Positions 47,001 to 58,803 of a stretch of DNA of 64,000 bases are shown one piece after another (position 1 is the stretch's first letter; each line of letters begins with the position of its first letter). Source of the DNA: Entoloma clypeatum. Lineage: Eukaryota > Basidiomycota > Agaricomycetes > Agaricales > Entolomataceae. The stretch covers positions 3,782,001-3,846,000 of the forward strand of contig OY751486.1 in the NCBI GenBank assembly GCA_963565915.1. Reading direction: 5' to 3'. The notes under the pieces are model-generated. The model saw nothing but the letters and a program-made list of their open reading frames with translations, was not told the DNA's origin and did no database searches. The position numbers and the translations under genes were made by a program.

Positions 47001-47211
47001 CTCGTTCAAGATTTTCTTGTGATGTTTATTTAGGCTGGCTTAGTGACTGGCGAAGGTCTGGGTGGCGTATTCCAGGCTCTCCTGGCCATCATCGGTGTTG
47101 ATGGTAGCAGTAAGTAATGGTGAAACTTTTGCTTCCATCTTGCTGACGTTTTTCTCCCGTGCAGAATATGGCACTGCCATAGGATGTCCTGGATTCGAAT
47201 TTTGTGGTTGA
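44003..47211 (+). CDS. oligopeptide transporter (OPT superfamily) 2
   Basis: Paralogue of the transporter at 34761-38004. Twenty exons join in frame to 709 aa: 44003-44109, 44160-44219, 44270-44304, 44357-44537, 44600-44816, 44868-44999, 45050-45137, 45190-45249, 45298-45327, 45384-45596, 45658-45731, 45786-45992, 46059-46338, 46403-46477, 46534-46604, 46657-46701, 46761-46813, 46890-46968, 47034-47109, 47165-47211. Hallmark blocks: [109 protein letters not shown]. Two introns use GC donors (45328-45383, 46702-46760). Expected role is proton-coupled uptake of small peptides or metal chelates. It lies about 6 kb from OPT1 in opposite orientation. Confidence 0.9.
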
Positions 47212-47425
47212 TTGGTACGTTCTGTATAAGAAAGGACCTAACGCAACCAGGGTCATGCATTGAGCTGCTTCCAAGTTGCAAAAACGATCGTTATCGTGTG
47301 GAACCAAAGAACTTTTGTATTTTTTTTTGTATTTTATGACACCATGTTTATGCAGAGCGAAGTTAATTGTAATCGTACCAGTAGCCAATTCAAACATGGC
47401 ACCCAGTAGGAGAGTAAATCCTTAT

Positions 47426-48619
47426 TCAAAGGAGGTCAAGCAAACCACTTGTAGCATCGCTCACGTTATACCACCAATTGACGGGAGTTGTCTGCTGTGT
47501 TGAGATTATGAAGATGTACAGGGAGATGATAACTAACCTGAATGTAAACGATGCCATTTTCGATGACAACTTCGTTTGTCGCATTGTTTTTAGTCACTTG
47601 CACAACGCGAGGTTTGAAAGTCTTCGTCGTGATGACTTCTGCAAGACCTTCTTGTAACATGTCGTCCCCTTTGAAGCCCTGTCTTCCCAATTGGTATTTA
47701 AGGCCATCGCTATACCGACGGAAACCATCATGTCAGAATGTGAGGATAAGGTGGAAACGAACCTGAAGTACTGGAAAGTGGCCCTGCCGAAATCTGCTTG
47801 CCAGTCCTTGGTTTCCTTCCCTTTATCCAGTACTGCATAGTTCGCTGCAAAGTTTGGATCGAGTACGACGTCCTTCATGGCGATGATCTCTCCGATTCCC
47901 GCCCTGAGGTCGTCGATCTCCTCTGTCCAGAATTTTAGAATAGAGTTTTTCGCAACGAGGGAGAAGCCTTCCCGTGGGACAGACTCGATGGCTCTTAAAA
48001 GGGGATCCGGGAGGTAGCTTTGATTGTATCCAAGCCTATTTTGGCCAAAGAGAATACGGAAGACGCCTGATTTGATTTCTGCGGAGATGGCATCGGCCTA
48101 TCGAGAGTTTGAGAGAACGCTCTTGCGCTTGAATCAGACAGTGATGATTTACCTGGTCACCTAGCTCATTGACAGCGAGCCCGAGTTCAGACTTGGTTAC
48201 TGCCTCGTTGAAATGCAGCTTTCCGTCGCCGTCATACTCTTCGACATATCGGTCGAGAGCGTAGATGAAGCCCTCTACATACCTTTTAGAAATGTCACTT
48301 GAATTTTAATTAGAAGGTGAAACTGCGAGATGCTCTCACTGCTTCATCATACCCCGGCGGCGCTGCTGGATCCCTTCGTGTTGCAGGCCCAAACTTCGTT
48401 CATGTTGAAGTTGATCGTAAAAGAGGAGATTCCAAGTTTCTCTGCAATTTTGCCCTCAAAGCTTGACTTTTCCAACTCAAAGTTATCGCGAACTATTTGA
48501 GAAGATGAGCAAAACCTTGGATGCTAAAATATATTGGTGACGCAGGACTCACGATCTTTGCGGACGGCAAGAGGTAATTTCTCTAGGGCAGCTTTGCGAA
48601 CGAAAGTGTTCTTGGGCAT
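47426..48619 (-). CDS. unidentified soluble protein, possibly frameshifted
   Basis: A coherent minus-strand gene begins at the ATG at 48619 (MPKNTFVRKAALEKLPLAVR) and ends ...VYIQTTPVNWWYNVSDATSG with a stop at 47426-47428. Exons carry KIAEKLGISSFTINFNMNEV, YVEGFIYALDRYVEEYDGDG, AVTKSELGLAVNELGDQ, ISAEIKSGVFRILFGQNRLG and KGDDMLQEGLAEVITTKTFK. No signal peptide or membrane helix. Most introns join cleanly. The exception is the junction near 48310-48385: the exon ending ...FNMNEVWACNTKG cannot be joined in frame to YVEGF by any GT or GC donor I could find, so a 1-bp error, a real frameshift or an unusual intron must be involved. Family not recognised. Confidence 0.5.
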
Positions 48620-49061
48620 GGCTGCGTGAATGAGTAGATGGTTAGCGCCAAAAGAGTGAAGCTCTCGTCCGAGAGCGATAACCGTCGCTGTTGCATCCCA
48701 GAATTTGAATGAAATTGGTTAATCAAAGAATGTATCAATGATATGTCATCGTCATCCAGAGCCCCCCAGACTTTCAGTATGGGGTGTGGTTTTCAATGAT
48801 GGCAAGGCGCTTGACCTCGTGCGGGAATGCGCGGCCCCAGAAAGCTTTAAAGAAACCAAAGGAACGAAAGCTGATAATTCTCCGGAGCCTGAAGCCAGCC
48901 TTGAAGAGAAATTTTGAACAAACGCCATAGCCGTTTGGGTAACAAGCACAGAAATCTGAAGTTCCCTTGGACGTAACGACCCGGTTGACCTGCGGAATTC
49001 TAGCTAGACTGAATGGGAATTCAAGCTTGCACCGCCACATACTGTTTTGCGGAACCCTTCC
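48620..49061. other. intergenic between divergent genes
   Basis: Separates the left-transcribed gene starting at 48619 from the right-transcribed gene starting near 49062. No recognisable feature; upstream exons of the right gene could lie here. Confidence 0.4.
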
Positions 49062-50022
49062 ATGAAAGAAAGACGTCTGCCGTCTTTTAGAGCACTGATC
49101 ACCAACACGGCAGGGACCAGGAGAAACATATATGTTTTCAAATCGACCAGGAAGTTAGGTTCCTTCACGAGTCCACTCAAGAATGGCCACTCCAGACCTG
49201 TACGTGCACCTTTGACCTTGAGTTTACCTACGACCAGTATCCTGAATTTCTCTCCCAGACCCCTCAAGATTCGAGTGGATATTCGTGACTCATGGGACTC
49301 GCTGAAGTCACCACTACAAGCAGCCGTCTCGTCTTTGGACACCACTCTCGGTCATCGGGTAGTCCCAGTCGTCCGGTGGCCCATTCTATGGGACGCGTTA
49401 AAGGACCGCTTCTCGGACAAGGCGATTTTTATTCCAACAATATCTCGTATCGTAATTGCATGGTACGATCGCTTGTTGTTCAGGCTTGAAAACGACGATT
49501 TCGCCGAGTGGACTGAGCAGTTCTTGACGCTGCTGTCACAGAGTGAGGAACCATTGCATATCGAGGTACATTCATTGTTCACATTTTGCTTCATTATCCT
49601 GATGAAATATGTGTGCAGCCGTCGCCATCACAGCAACTTTCTTCTCGACGGGCGAATGCAGGAACATTTCACCTCGGCATACCAAACACAGAACCTGCAC
49701 CCCAGGCAAGAATCACAGCTGCCTTCGATCGTGATTTCTCCGATCTCTTCACTCCAGTTGAAGATGGATGGGATGGTGTGGCGGTGGGATCGACTTCCAG
49801 GACAATTTCTACATTGCCTGAGAACTCCGTTACTCGTCCCGCCGTATTCGCTAGCTGGGATGCAAGTTCGACAGAAACCAGATTTCCTCGTATCAATGAG
49901 CTCTCCCGCCCGAACGATCTCTTCATCAATACGCCCCCCTACATTATGACGAACGCGAGGGGTCAGTCATGAACCAAGCCTCGAGCTAATGGTGGCTTAC
50001 TTTGACAGGTGGTGAAGGGTGA
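49062..50022 (+). CDS. unidentified 286-aa protein
   Basis: Three exons (49062-49565, 49619-49961, 50009-50022) join in frame to 286 aa. The first exon encodes a mixed helical segment (PILWDALKDRFSDKAIFIPT, then RIVIAWYDRLLFRLENDDFA and FLTLLSQSEEPLHIE). The second encodes a Ser/Pro/Thr-rich, probably disordered region containing DFSDLFTPVEDGWDG and ENSVTRPAVFASWDAS. The last exon is only 14 nt and gives Gly-Glu-Gly at the C-terminus. No signal peptide, membrane helix or known motif. The true start may be in an upstream exon. I do not recognise the family; the long open first exon (168 codons) and clean GT-AG introns support a real gene. Confidence 0.5.
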
Positions 50023-50719
50023 ACGTGAACGATTCTGAACGAGTAAGGAGCTAATAGTCTCTTTCGCCCATCCTGTTCGAAATCTGAAGCCTTGCATCCG
50101 CAGAAACACATTGCCAAATTAGAACACTTCGGCAGTGGCGTCATGGATGCTGTGTCGATCCATACCTGGCCAAATAGGGCCGTGAACGCCGCACTTGTGC
50201 TGGCTTTCGTTGAAGGAACCCTGGGGTACAAATTAGTTTATACCAACGGCCAAAGCTGGGTATATCGGTCGGATAGGCTATTGAAGTGATGATGATGATG
50301 GACAGCGCAGAAATCAGAAATTATGTGGTGTAACCTTGTGTTGCGAAATCGATATTCAAGTGGGGAAGAGGCGTACCATCGGGGCAAGGTACTAGATGAT
50401 AAAGGCAGGGAACTCGTTTCCAAATCCGGAATGCGCTGTGTCAATTCGTATGTTTTTTTTACTGAGTAATGGTGTCAATTTGCAGGGGCTTTACTCAGCA
50501 CTCCCGTCCGACCTTGATGCAACATGCGATACGACCTCAACTCTGTCGGGGACTGTCAGTTGCGCTGAGAACTTTGCACACAAATCCAGAAATCCTGATC
50601 ATGATTGCAGTAATGTGGACGCCGCACGTGCCCCACTCTCCAAAAGCCTTATAATCAGAGCGCAAGCATCTCTAAGACACCCGTCCTCCTCGTCTTCGAT
50701 AACCACAACATTTCGCACA
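50023..50719. other. intergenic and GST promoter region
   Basis: No gene recognised. It includes the 5' flank of the glutathione transferase gene that starts at 50720. Confidence 0.45.
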
Positions 50720-52141
50720 ATGACAACCGCCAGAGATACCACTCTACAATCTGATATTGCCAAGATGAAGGTTGAACCCGATGGCAGCTTTAAACGCGCC
50801 GCTTCTTCGTTCCGTGACGTCATCGAGAAGGGAGGTGCTTTCGAGCCAGAAGCTGGTGAGCGTGAGGCATTATCGTTGAGCGCGTTGCTGAAAATGTCGC
50901 TATATAGACCGCTATCATCTTTACGTCTCATATGCTTGCCGTGAGCACGTCTCATGAACTATCATTCTGACTTCCCAACTGCCTGTCTCTCTCCAGCGTG
51001 GGCAACGAGGACTCTCATCGTCAGAAAATTGAAAGGCCTTGAAGACCTCATCCGTATGTCGTATGCTTTTCATCTTGGAAAGCGACCTGATAGACGTTTC
51101 AAGCCGTTACCGTGGTATCTCCGCGCATGGGAAGTCAAGGATGGCCATTCGCTACAGTTGACCCATTCCAGGGCGCGGATATCGACCCTCTGTACAAGTC
51201 AAAGCACATCAGGGATCTGTATCTGAAGGCTGATCCCGAATACTCGAGCAGGTGCGTCATACTTATATATCTCCTCGTGTGTAATAATGAGCTCAACTGG
51301 ACATGCCTGCTTTCGCAGGTTCACTGTTCCTGTCTTATGGGACAAGAAGACACAGCAGATTGTCAACAACGAGAGCTCTGAAATCATCCGCATGTTCAAC
51401 ACCGCATTCAACGATTTTCTGCCCGCGGACAAGGCACCCCTCGACTTCTATCCAGAAAATCTTCGTGCAGAGATTGACGAACTCAACGAATGGATATATC
51501 CAAATATCAACAGTATGAATGTGTTTTCTCTCGCTACCAGTTCTGGTGTCATAGGGATCTTTCGCATATAGATGGCGTTTATCGAGCGGGTTTCGCCACT
51601 ACACAGGAAGCTTATTCCAAGGCAGTCGTCGAAGTTTTCGAAGCCCTCGATAAGGTTGAAAAGATTCTAACCAAAAAGGATTATCTTGTGGGCAACAAAC
51701 TCACGGAAGCGGACATCAGACTCTGGGTTACCATCGTATGTCGTTGCATGTTTTCTGTTTGGCACCAAGCCTCACATCACGGTTGAAGATTCGGTTTGAC
51801 CCAGTCTACGTTGGTCATTTCAAGTGCAACATTCGTAACATTCGAGATGGCTATCCTGCGATCCACAGGTACGTGATTTCTTGACCTTCCTTTCATTCGC
51901 AGTATTTCTGATGACATGGCAATCCACAAAGATGGATGCAGAAACTCTACTGGAATGACGATGCGTTCAAATCCTCCACCAACTTTGATCATATCAAGAC
52001 TCATTACTACTGGTCACATGCTAGTGTACGCCTCTAGTGCTTTCTTTGTGTTGTTCATCGGACTTATCGTCCACCTTTATATAGATCAATCCTACTCGCA
52101 TCGTTCCCGTTGGACCGATCCCAAACATCAAACCTTTGTAA
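50720..52141 (+). CDS. GTO/ECM4-type glutathione transferase (glutathionyl-hydroquinone reductase)
   Basis: Cysteine-type GST of the Ecm4/Gto (Xi) class, which reductively removes glutathione from glutathionyl-quinones. Nine exons (50720-50855, 50908-50940, 50997-51053, 51104-51251, 51319-51512, 51572-51735, 51789-51868, 51932-52025, 52085-52141) give 320 aa. The active-site block is [20 protein letters not shown], with the catalytic Cys in YACPWA; the His usual after Ala in CPWAHR is Thr here. Further class blocks are [47 protein letters not shown] and [20 protein letters not shown], ending ...[10 protein letters not shown]. All introns are GT-AG. In mushrooms these enzymes are associated with detoxifying aromatic breakdown products. 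Intact. Confidence 0.92.
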
Positions 52142-54211
52142 AAGAAGGGAAAATATAAGTGAACCAGTTTTAATCTATGCATTCCCTCTTTTCACGCATT
52201 TCGCATTGCCACTTTTTGCGTGTATTCGTGTACTTCATGCGTTGTAACCGTCCTTGTATCAATATCTTTTCTTTTTTGACCGTGAATGTATGCGAGCGAC
52301 AGGTCACATTGAGCTTGAAGCACATGTAGAACTCTCTGACAATCGGGTCCACTACCCTCCGAACTCTCAAGCCAATTGTGCCTCGACCTCATTCCGAGGG
52401 ACTGCACTCCTCTTCTGGATCTGCTGTTTGTCGAATTCATAAGCTTCTTCACCATAGCAGACTCACATTTCCCGAGATGATCAGCAACGATATCCTATCT
52501 GTGCTCATTTTAGGGACGTACTTATTCCTTCAATGGTAACGTAGATTGAAACATGCGCTGAACTAGCAGGAATCATGACAGTGAGAGCATCCATGCTGTG
52601 CAGAAGCAACGATAGTTGGTTGCATATTGTGGTTGCCCTACATCAGCAAATCAGGGAAGTTCTGATTTAGCAATATGACACTCACGAGCATGCTACAATA
52701 TTATAACACCTCGACAACAGCTCATAAACAGCTTATCTATGGTCAGTAGTATTACAATAATATTGTGCATTAGATACAGTATTCTACTCATACTGTGAGG
52801 CAAGGATAATGTGAGAACGAGGTTGTATTTACATTGTGAACTGACTACCAAGTCGGCAGCTACTTTGCAAAATTCACGTCAGATGTTAAATAGTTCACCC
52901 CCGGTTATGATGAGTTGGTAGGACTCGCAACTTCGGGCGACTTTTCAACATTATAGTTGTAATCGGAGATTGAATAAATTTATAAAGGGAGCAACCCGGC
53001 GTTTGAATCCCCCATTTTCTGCATTATGACCCCCTTGTCTTCGTGTTTACAAGATTCCTCCTCACCACCTCCTTCGTCGTCACTCATGCTAGAAGTGACC
53101 CTCAACGACCTGTGAAGGTCAGCCCTTTGGACTCCGGAGAAGAAGGGTTGTGAACTTGAAGGGTGGGTGCGTTGCCCCCGGTTTTTTTGTTTGTTTGTTT
53201 GGCTAACACCTGACAGGCCTGACAGGTGAGAAGCTGCGACAGCTCAGCTGCTTGAGCTTGTCGTCAAAGGTCTACTGAGGTCTGAGGAACTTGTGAGTCA
53301 CCGCATTCCATGCAGAGGTTCATCCTGTTTCGACACAAGTCTACCCACTGACTAATCAGTACTCGCCCAGCCCGACGCTTGACGCCAACAGTGCCCATAG
53401 CTACGGCTTGACTTGTGAGTGCGTCGCTGAGTGGTTGCTCAGCAACTGAACATGATCACAGGTTGGCTTCGTTACCAGTTAGCTCTGCTTCCTGCAAATC
53501 ATCCATGAGGAGTGCGTGGCCTGCAAATGTGAGGCCACCGGACCCGGACTAATCGAGGGAGAGGCACAGGCACTGCAGGCGTCGAGGGAGCGGTGGAGGT
53601 GGGGGCAGTTCTCAGAGCTTGGCTGGGCCCTGGTGAGAAAGGGAGGAGTTGACCACTTGGCACGACTGACCCAGTGAGAGATATTGGCGAGGCGACACTG
53701 ATAGGCTTCGGGGGAATATCCTCCGCTCGTTGTATACAATCCATAGTGTTTATTCATTGACAATATACGTGATTTTGTTGCTTTCCTACTGTCATTGTTC
53801 ATGAGTCCTCTGGCTAAGTAATGATATGGTCAATTATACACCTATTTAAGTCAGATATCGTGCAGACAATCAGCAGAAATATTGCAGCCGCTTGGTCGCT
53901 ATGCATGGCATGATATCAATTCACAGTATGTGGCATTATTTTGATAAACTCATGATACCACATCTGAAATACAAATCGGACCTGCTACTGTCTGGTTATA
54001 AATAGCATTGTGAGTTGATCCATAATATTATAACAGGTTTGTAAGGCCGACAACCATCTATAATGCCTTTCGGGAGCTCATATGGCTAGATAGGAATTTC
54101 CATAATTTGCTGATGTACTCTCATGGCGAGATTCCAAGTCCCGAGTGAAGTTAACAGAACTATATCTGCTGGGTATAAATATTTGAATTCCAGATAGATC
54201 TCGTTATTTCT
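52142..54211. other. 2-kb gene-poor, AT-rich interval
   Basis: No gene recognised. Around 53204-53230 two 9-bp direct units (CCTGACAGG) lie inside an imperfect palindrome; a (GTTT)n run precedes it at about 53180-53200. AT-rich stretches at 52680-52800 and 53760-54050 have scattered short inverted repeats. Confidence 0.45.
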
Positions 54212-55061
54212 TATGGCAACAGGGACAGACCAGCTCCTTTTGCCNNNNNNNNNNNNNNNNNNNNNNNNNNNNNNNNNNNNNNNNNNNNNNNNNNNNNNNN
54301 NNNNNNNNNNNNNNNNNNNNNNNNNNNNNNNNNNNNNNNNNNNNNNNNNNNNNNNNNNNNNNNNNNNNNNNNNNNNNNNNNNNNNNNNNNNNNNNNNNNN
54401 NNNNNNNNNNNNNNNNNNNNNNNNNNNNNNNNNNNNNNNNNNNNAGGTGGGAAAATACTCTAGAAATGGATCCAGCCATCTTCTGGCTTATTCCTTCAGC
54501 GAAAGGCATCTTTTATATGTATACGATATGGAAACAGAATACGAGAGGCAGTGTCCCCACGGTTCCAGTGTTAAAATATGTGCATGTATCATTTTCAGGA
54601 CATGAAAAGGTATGTCTGTATCAGTTGACCTAGACATTTTCTGGCTTATATATTTGGTACAGGGCACCTCCTATATGTATAAAATAAGGATGTAAAGGGT
54701 AGTAGGCATAGGGCTACTGGTTGTAGTGTAATAAAGGTGCGCTTTTTTTCATTTTTTGACAGCTGGAGGAAATATACATATAGATTTGAAATAAAGATCA
54801 GAAGCCCTATTCCTTTTGTAGAAAGTATACAATATATATTTTAATCAAGGATTGAGGATATGAAAGCAATCCACCCACCGGATGTCCCGAAATATGCTAT
54901 TCCGTGGTGGATATGGAGGCTGGATGGCCGATTCTGTGAGATCAATCTTACTACTTATGTAATGATGAGATTGATGTACGATCAAGGGTCCAATGCTATT
55001 TGGCTGGCATTACTAATACGGCATCAACGGCAAGAGGAGCTGGTCTGTCCCTGTTGCCATA
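54212..55061. mobile_element. TIR element with TA flanks (non-autonomous, gap inside)
   Basis: TGGCAACAGGGACAGACCAG begins at 54214 and its reverse complement ends at 55059. The visible 31-bp left arm matches the right arm at 30 of 31 positions and is then cut by a gap. Both outer ends abut TA (54212-54213, 55060-55061), as in Tc1/mariner-type target duplications. The interior seen (54445-55028) is AT-rich with an imperfect internal duplication (around 54467-54530 and 54627-54690). No transposase is legible, so this is either a MITE-like element or one whose coding part is lost in the gap. Confidence 0.6.
54245..54444. other. assembly gap (200 N)
   Basis: Exactly 200 N, placed inside the TIR element just after its left inverted repeat. 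Confidence 0.99.
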
Positions 55062-55074
55062 ATTTCCGGTATGA

Positions 55075-55935
55075 AAAGTTCTCTGATGTGATGAGAGTCC
55101 CAGATGGCTACAAAGGCGGGAATGCCTCGGCTGACCATTCCATATATACAACTTTTTTTTCGGTCAGGCGTTGGTTGGAGATGATGACGACCACCTCCGC
55201 GTCGAATTCCTTCATGAGACGGCAGACCAGTTTTATCATGTCAAACCTGCCATGTGTACGAATATTTGAGGGGCATATGGTAAGCGGCAAGGACTGGGGG
55301 TGGGGGCCGCTGACAAGGAACACAGCGCGTGCGCATGGCCCAATACTGGAACCAGTGGCGACAAGGACAGCGCAACTAAACATCATCACGATGCGTATCA
55401 CGCCAGATACGGGTGGGGGGATTGGAAATCATCTTATTGGTCCAGTCGCCAGCTCGACGGACTACCGCACATGCGAAACATTGGAGCCTGTGCGGTGTAT
55501 GGTAGACCAAGGCACACTTTTCAGATGCACAAAGGCCAGCTCCGAGGAAAGGTAGTAAAAGTGACGAAGAAAGCGTCAATGACGTTGTCCTATCTTATCA
55601 AGATGGCCAGAGTCACATTGGCAAGGACCGCTTCGACGAGATCTGTGACGGTAGCGCCTTTGACAGCGAGCTCGAGAAACACACCAAAGTTGGCGAGGAA
55701 AAAACGACGCTGAAGGGGCGGCGACATAGATAGAAAATTTGGTGACGGAAGATGCGGAGCCATCGCGCTTGTCAAATTCTCGATGTCTTTCTGGATTGGC
55801 ACATTGGCGAGCATGGAAGTGCTTGATCCCATAGAGGTCTGTGTTTCCTTGGATAGATTCCAATCTTGCTGAAGGGGGCACGATGGCTGGTGTAAGCGCG
55901 GTTTGGGGAACCCGAGGGGACGTGAACAAATTGGC
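55075..55935 (-). pseudogene. relic of the membrane-reductase half of the adenylating enzyme
   Basis: Minus-strand pieces in several frames match the C-terminal half of the 6255-11952 protein in the same order: PQTALTPAIVPPS; NVPIQKDIENLTSA; ELAVKGATVTDLVEAVLANV; DNVIDAFFVTFTTFPRSWPL; then, after a large deletion, RRAGDWTNKMISNPPTRIW; VLVATGSSIGPCARA; a second deletion; and FDMIKLVCRLMKEFDAEVVV followed by IISNQRLTEKKVVY. Frameshifts and in-frame stops separate the blocks. Lost parts include most membrane helices and much of the nucleotide-binding domain. No adenylation-domain remains were found upstream. It lies 14 bp from the TIR element. The intact gene has the equivalent motif as TGSGIGPC, while the relic reads TGSSIGPC. 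Confidence 0.82.
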
Positions 55936-58803
55936 ACAGACACAACGGCGCCTAGACTTCCGCGGTCCTTGCAGGTTTGATTGAGAAAAGTGGTGGAATT
56001 AGAATGGTCGGAGAGAAGGGGAAGGAGAAGGCGCACAGCAAAGGAGGACCTTAAATATCTTTGTGGTCGGGCACATGGGTCGGAATCAGGTTTGAGAACC
56101 ACATCAAGTAGGTTCGGTGGCCCTCGTGTATTTGGTCACAGAGGATGTGATCATCGGTACAGCTGAATTTTAGTAGTCCAGAAGGCAACGAATCATAGGA
56201 AAGAACATAAACTCGGTTGTCGAGCGTATCCCTGGCGCTGTCTAGACACGAAAGATGGGGACCAACCAACAGGCGAGAATACTTATTTGTTGTGGATTGC
56301 ACAGGGCCGCCCAGACTGTCTGCGCAAGCCTTTCTTGTTCAGCCAGTCGCCTCTTCATCAAGGCAAAGCGGCGATACATTGCCGACGTGGCGGGAGCCCT
56401 GGATCTCATTCCCAACTTCCCAACAGACATACTAGGGACGCCGTTTACAAATATTTCCAAGATGTCATGATTGTTCCCCTTGTTGTAACAATCTGTTGCG
56501 CCAAGGGGAATGGTGGACATAACTTGCAATTGCAAGGTGCTGACAGGACCATTAACATGATATCTAAAGCCATCGTCTTGTAATTAAATCTTGGAAGCAA
56601 GTGATGATATACACAACATACACAAAAAATTGATCAAGTATCTGGTCGACTCTCAAGCGGCAAATTTGGATCGGTGAAACTGTGATCACACTTGGTACAA
56701 ACGAAGAACAGAAGCATGCGCGTCTCTTTCCGTTTTGATTGGTCCTGATAGAAGACAGCGCTATAGCAAACCTTTCATCAGAGCTCTATCTAGAAGCGTA
56801 GAAAGGGACGCACTCTTCGTTTCCGCATTTCGGACACGAGATGTTAGAATGTGCCTGGAGGAGTCGAAAAAAATGATCAGCCTTCCAACACGTCAATGTC
56901 AACAGCCGCTTCATACAAGTGTGGGATCGGACCCAAGGTCCGTCGTTACTCCAACTTGCTCCCTTCAGAAATCGATGAATCGAAACCCACTCCAGATTAA
57001 TCCTCAGCTCACTTCGTGACGGTCAGCAGGTCGTTCCGGTACACGCATTGGTTGTCACCAATCTCGTCGTACTGGCATATCCGACAGGCGTAGACCATTA
57101 CCCGTCGCTGTTGGTCTGCTTTTGGATATAGCAAATTGTTACATTCCGAGCAAAAATGAAGTGAGGCCTATGGACAGGGCTGCGTATGAGCTGTTGTCAA
57201 TATACCGAGTATATAGCGTACCATGGTTTTCCCAAGTTTTTTCGGGGGCTTTCAAGTCAAGGCTTTGTAGGGGACGTGGTCAGTTTTTCCAGTATGTAAA
57301 GCACTTGGGCAAGTGAAGAGAAAGATTACTCATCACGTGGCCATGAAGAGTCATACCAGCGTCTCGCCCCCTGCGCACAAGCAGATCGTTCTCATGCACC
57401 AAAGAGTATCACGAACATTTGCAACTGGCGCAGGCATTGGACGCTCTGCAAACTGGATCTCCAAAAAGGTTTGCACCGTGGAGAATCCATCTCATCAGCA
57501 ACATACCAACTTCTACTTACTCAAATTTGCAACGCAAGGTGCATATCCAACTGTCTTGTATCATCCCTTGCATCTCGCATTGCCTCTTGTTCCTGCATCA
57601 ACACCCTTCCGACGATCCAAAGTACAATTGCATCGCACGGGAGAAGCACGATCTACAACTGCCAATTCCATCAAGCATTATGTGTCCTAGTACGGGAAAA
57701 CAGGGTGTAGACTTCTTCGTTCACGTTTTGCGGGGTCTTGTCGACGAAAAATCCAAACCGACCCCGTCTCAATATACTCGACAGTTCGCTACTGAAGGTG
57801 TGCGGGCCGGAATGCCCGTGGAGGTGTGTGATACTTAGTCTGAGCGTTGAAAGGGCCACCCATCAGCAGTCGGAACTCGCTCTGGAACAACCTAGCTTTC
57901 GCTTCCACCTCAGCCTACGGGTCGCCCTCGGCGCCACCTCAGGATCCACTCGACGCCACAGATGCTATGTCCGGACAATCGTTGGAGGGCCGCACCCGTA
58001 TGCCCCTTGCACTCTCTTTTTCGTGATTCCCTTTCTCCTCCTCAGAGCGGTGTCGTTCAAGAAGCTCCCCCTCCCGAAAAGTCCCACTCGCTCTCGATTT
58101 ATTGAGACCCATGATTTAATGGGTGGGTTATGCCACCGCAATTATTGACCACAGCCTCAAGTACCTCCGCGGACACCTGAAGCTATGAACACCCCGTTGT
58201 TGCGAACTGTGGCGGTGGTGAGGCGATTGCACTTTCGAACCAACTCTCCCCACACAAACTGCTCTGTGTCGTTGCGTTCTTGCTGGCTATTTTCGGCCAC
58301 CTATCTACCTGTTTCAGAATAATCTTGGCGCCCTGAACAATGTTGACGCTATCAAAGCGTTGATTCCAGAGCAATATGTTATGGGATAATTGACCAGACC
58401 CAGACACAACCGCGGAGCGCAGGAAGGCGACTGCTATTGAAGTTGGGTGCGTGCAGGAACAGGCTCACGGACACCTCAACGATTCTGGGAATACGTCAAG
58501 TTTGGGAGTGCATCTCCGTCAATAGTAGTATGTACAGTAGATTGAACGTGAATCGAGATTCGAAACTGTGCAAAGTGAAATGAGTACTGTAAGAATCAAG
58601 AGTGCAACAAGGTCTTTGCTATCATCACATGTCATCAATCAGTACTACATGTAGTTCGTAATTAAGTTCGTGAAATGCGTGAATATAAATGTCCGACAAA
58701 AATCCAAAACGATGCCACCTAAATCCAAAGTCCTGTATGCAGAAAAGAAATTCCAAATGTGAGAAGCCAAAGAGCGGAAAGGCAAAGAGCCCCAAAGATC
58801 ATC
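55936..58803. other. 2.9-kb interval without a confident gene
   Basis: Minus-strand open frames at 56242-56535 and 56051-56302 and plus-strand frames at 57313-57838 are open for 80-140 codons but have no recognisable domain or splice chain. This may be more decayed gene material next to the reductase relic. Confidence 0.4.

Noticed and set aside
57313..57838. Overlapping plus-strand frames of 125-139 codons
   Set aside because: Mutually overlapping in three frames with no conserved motif or splice logic; likely chance openness.
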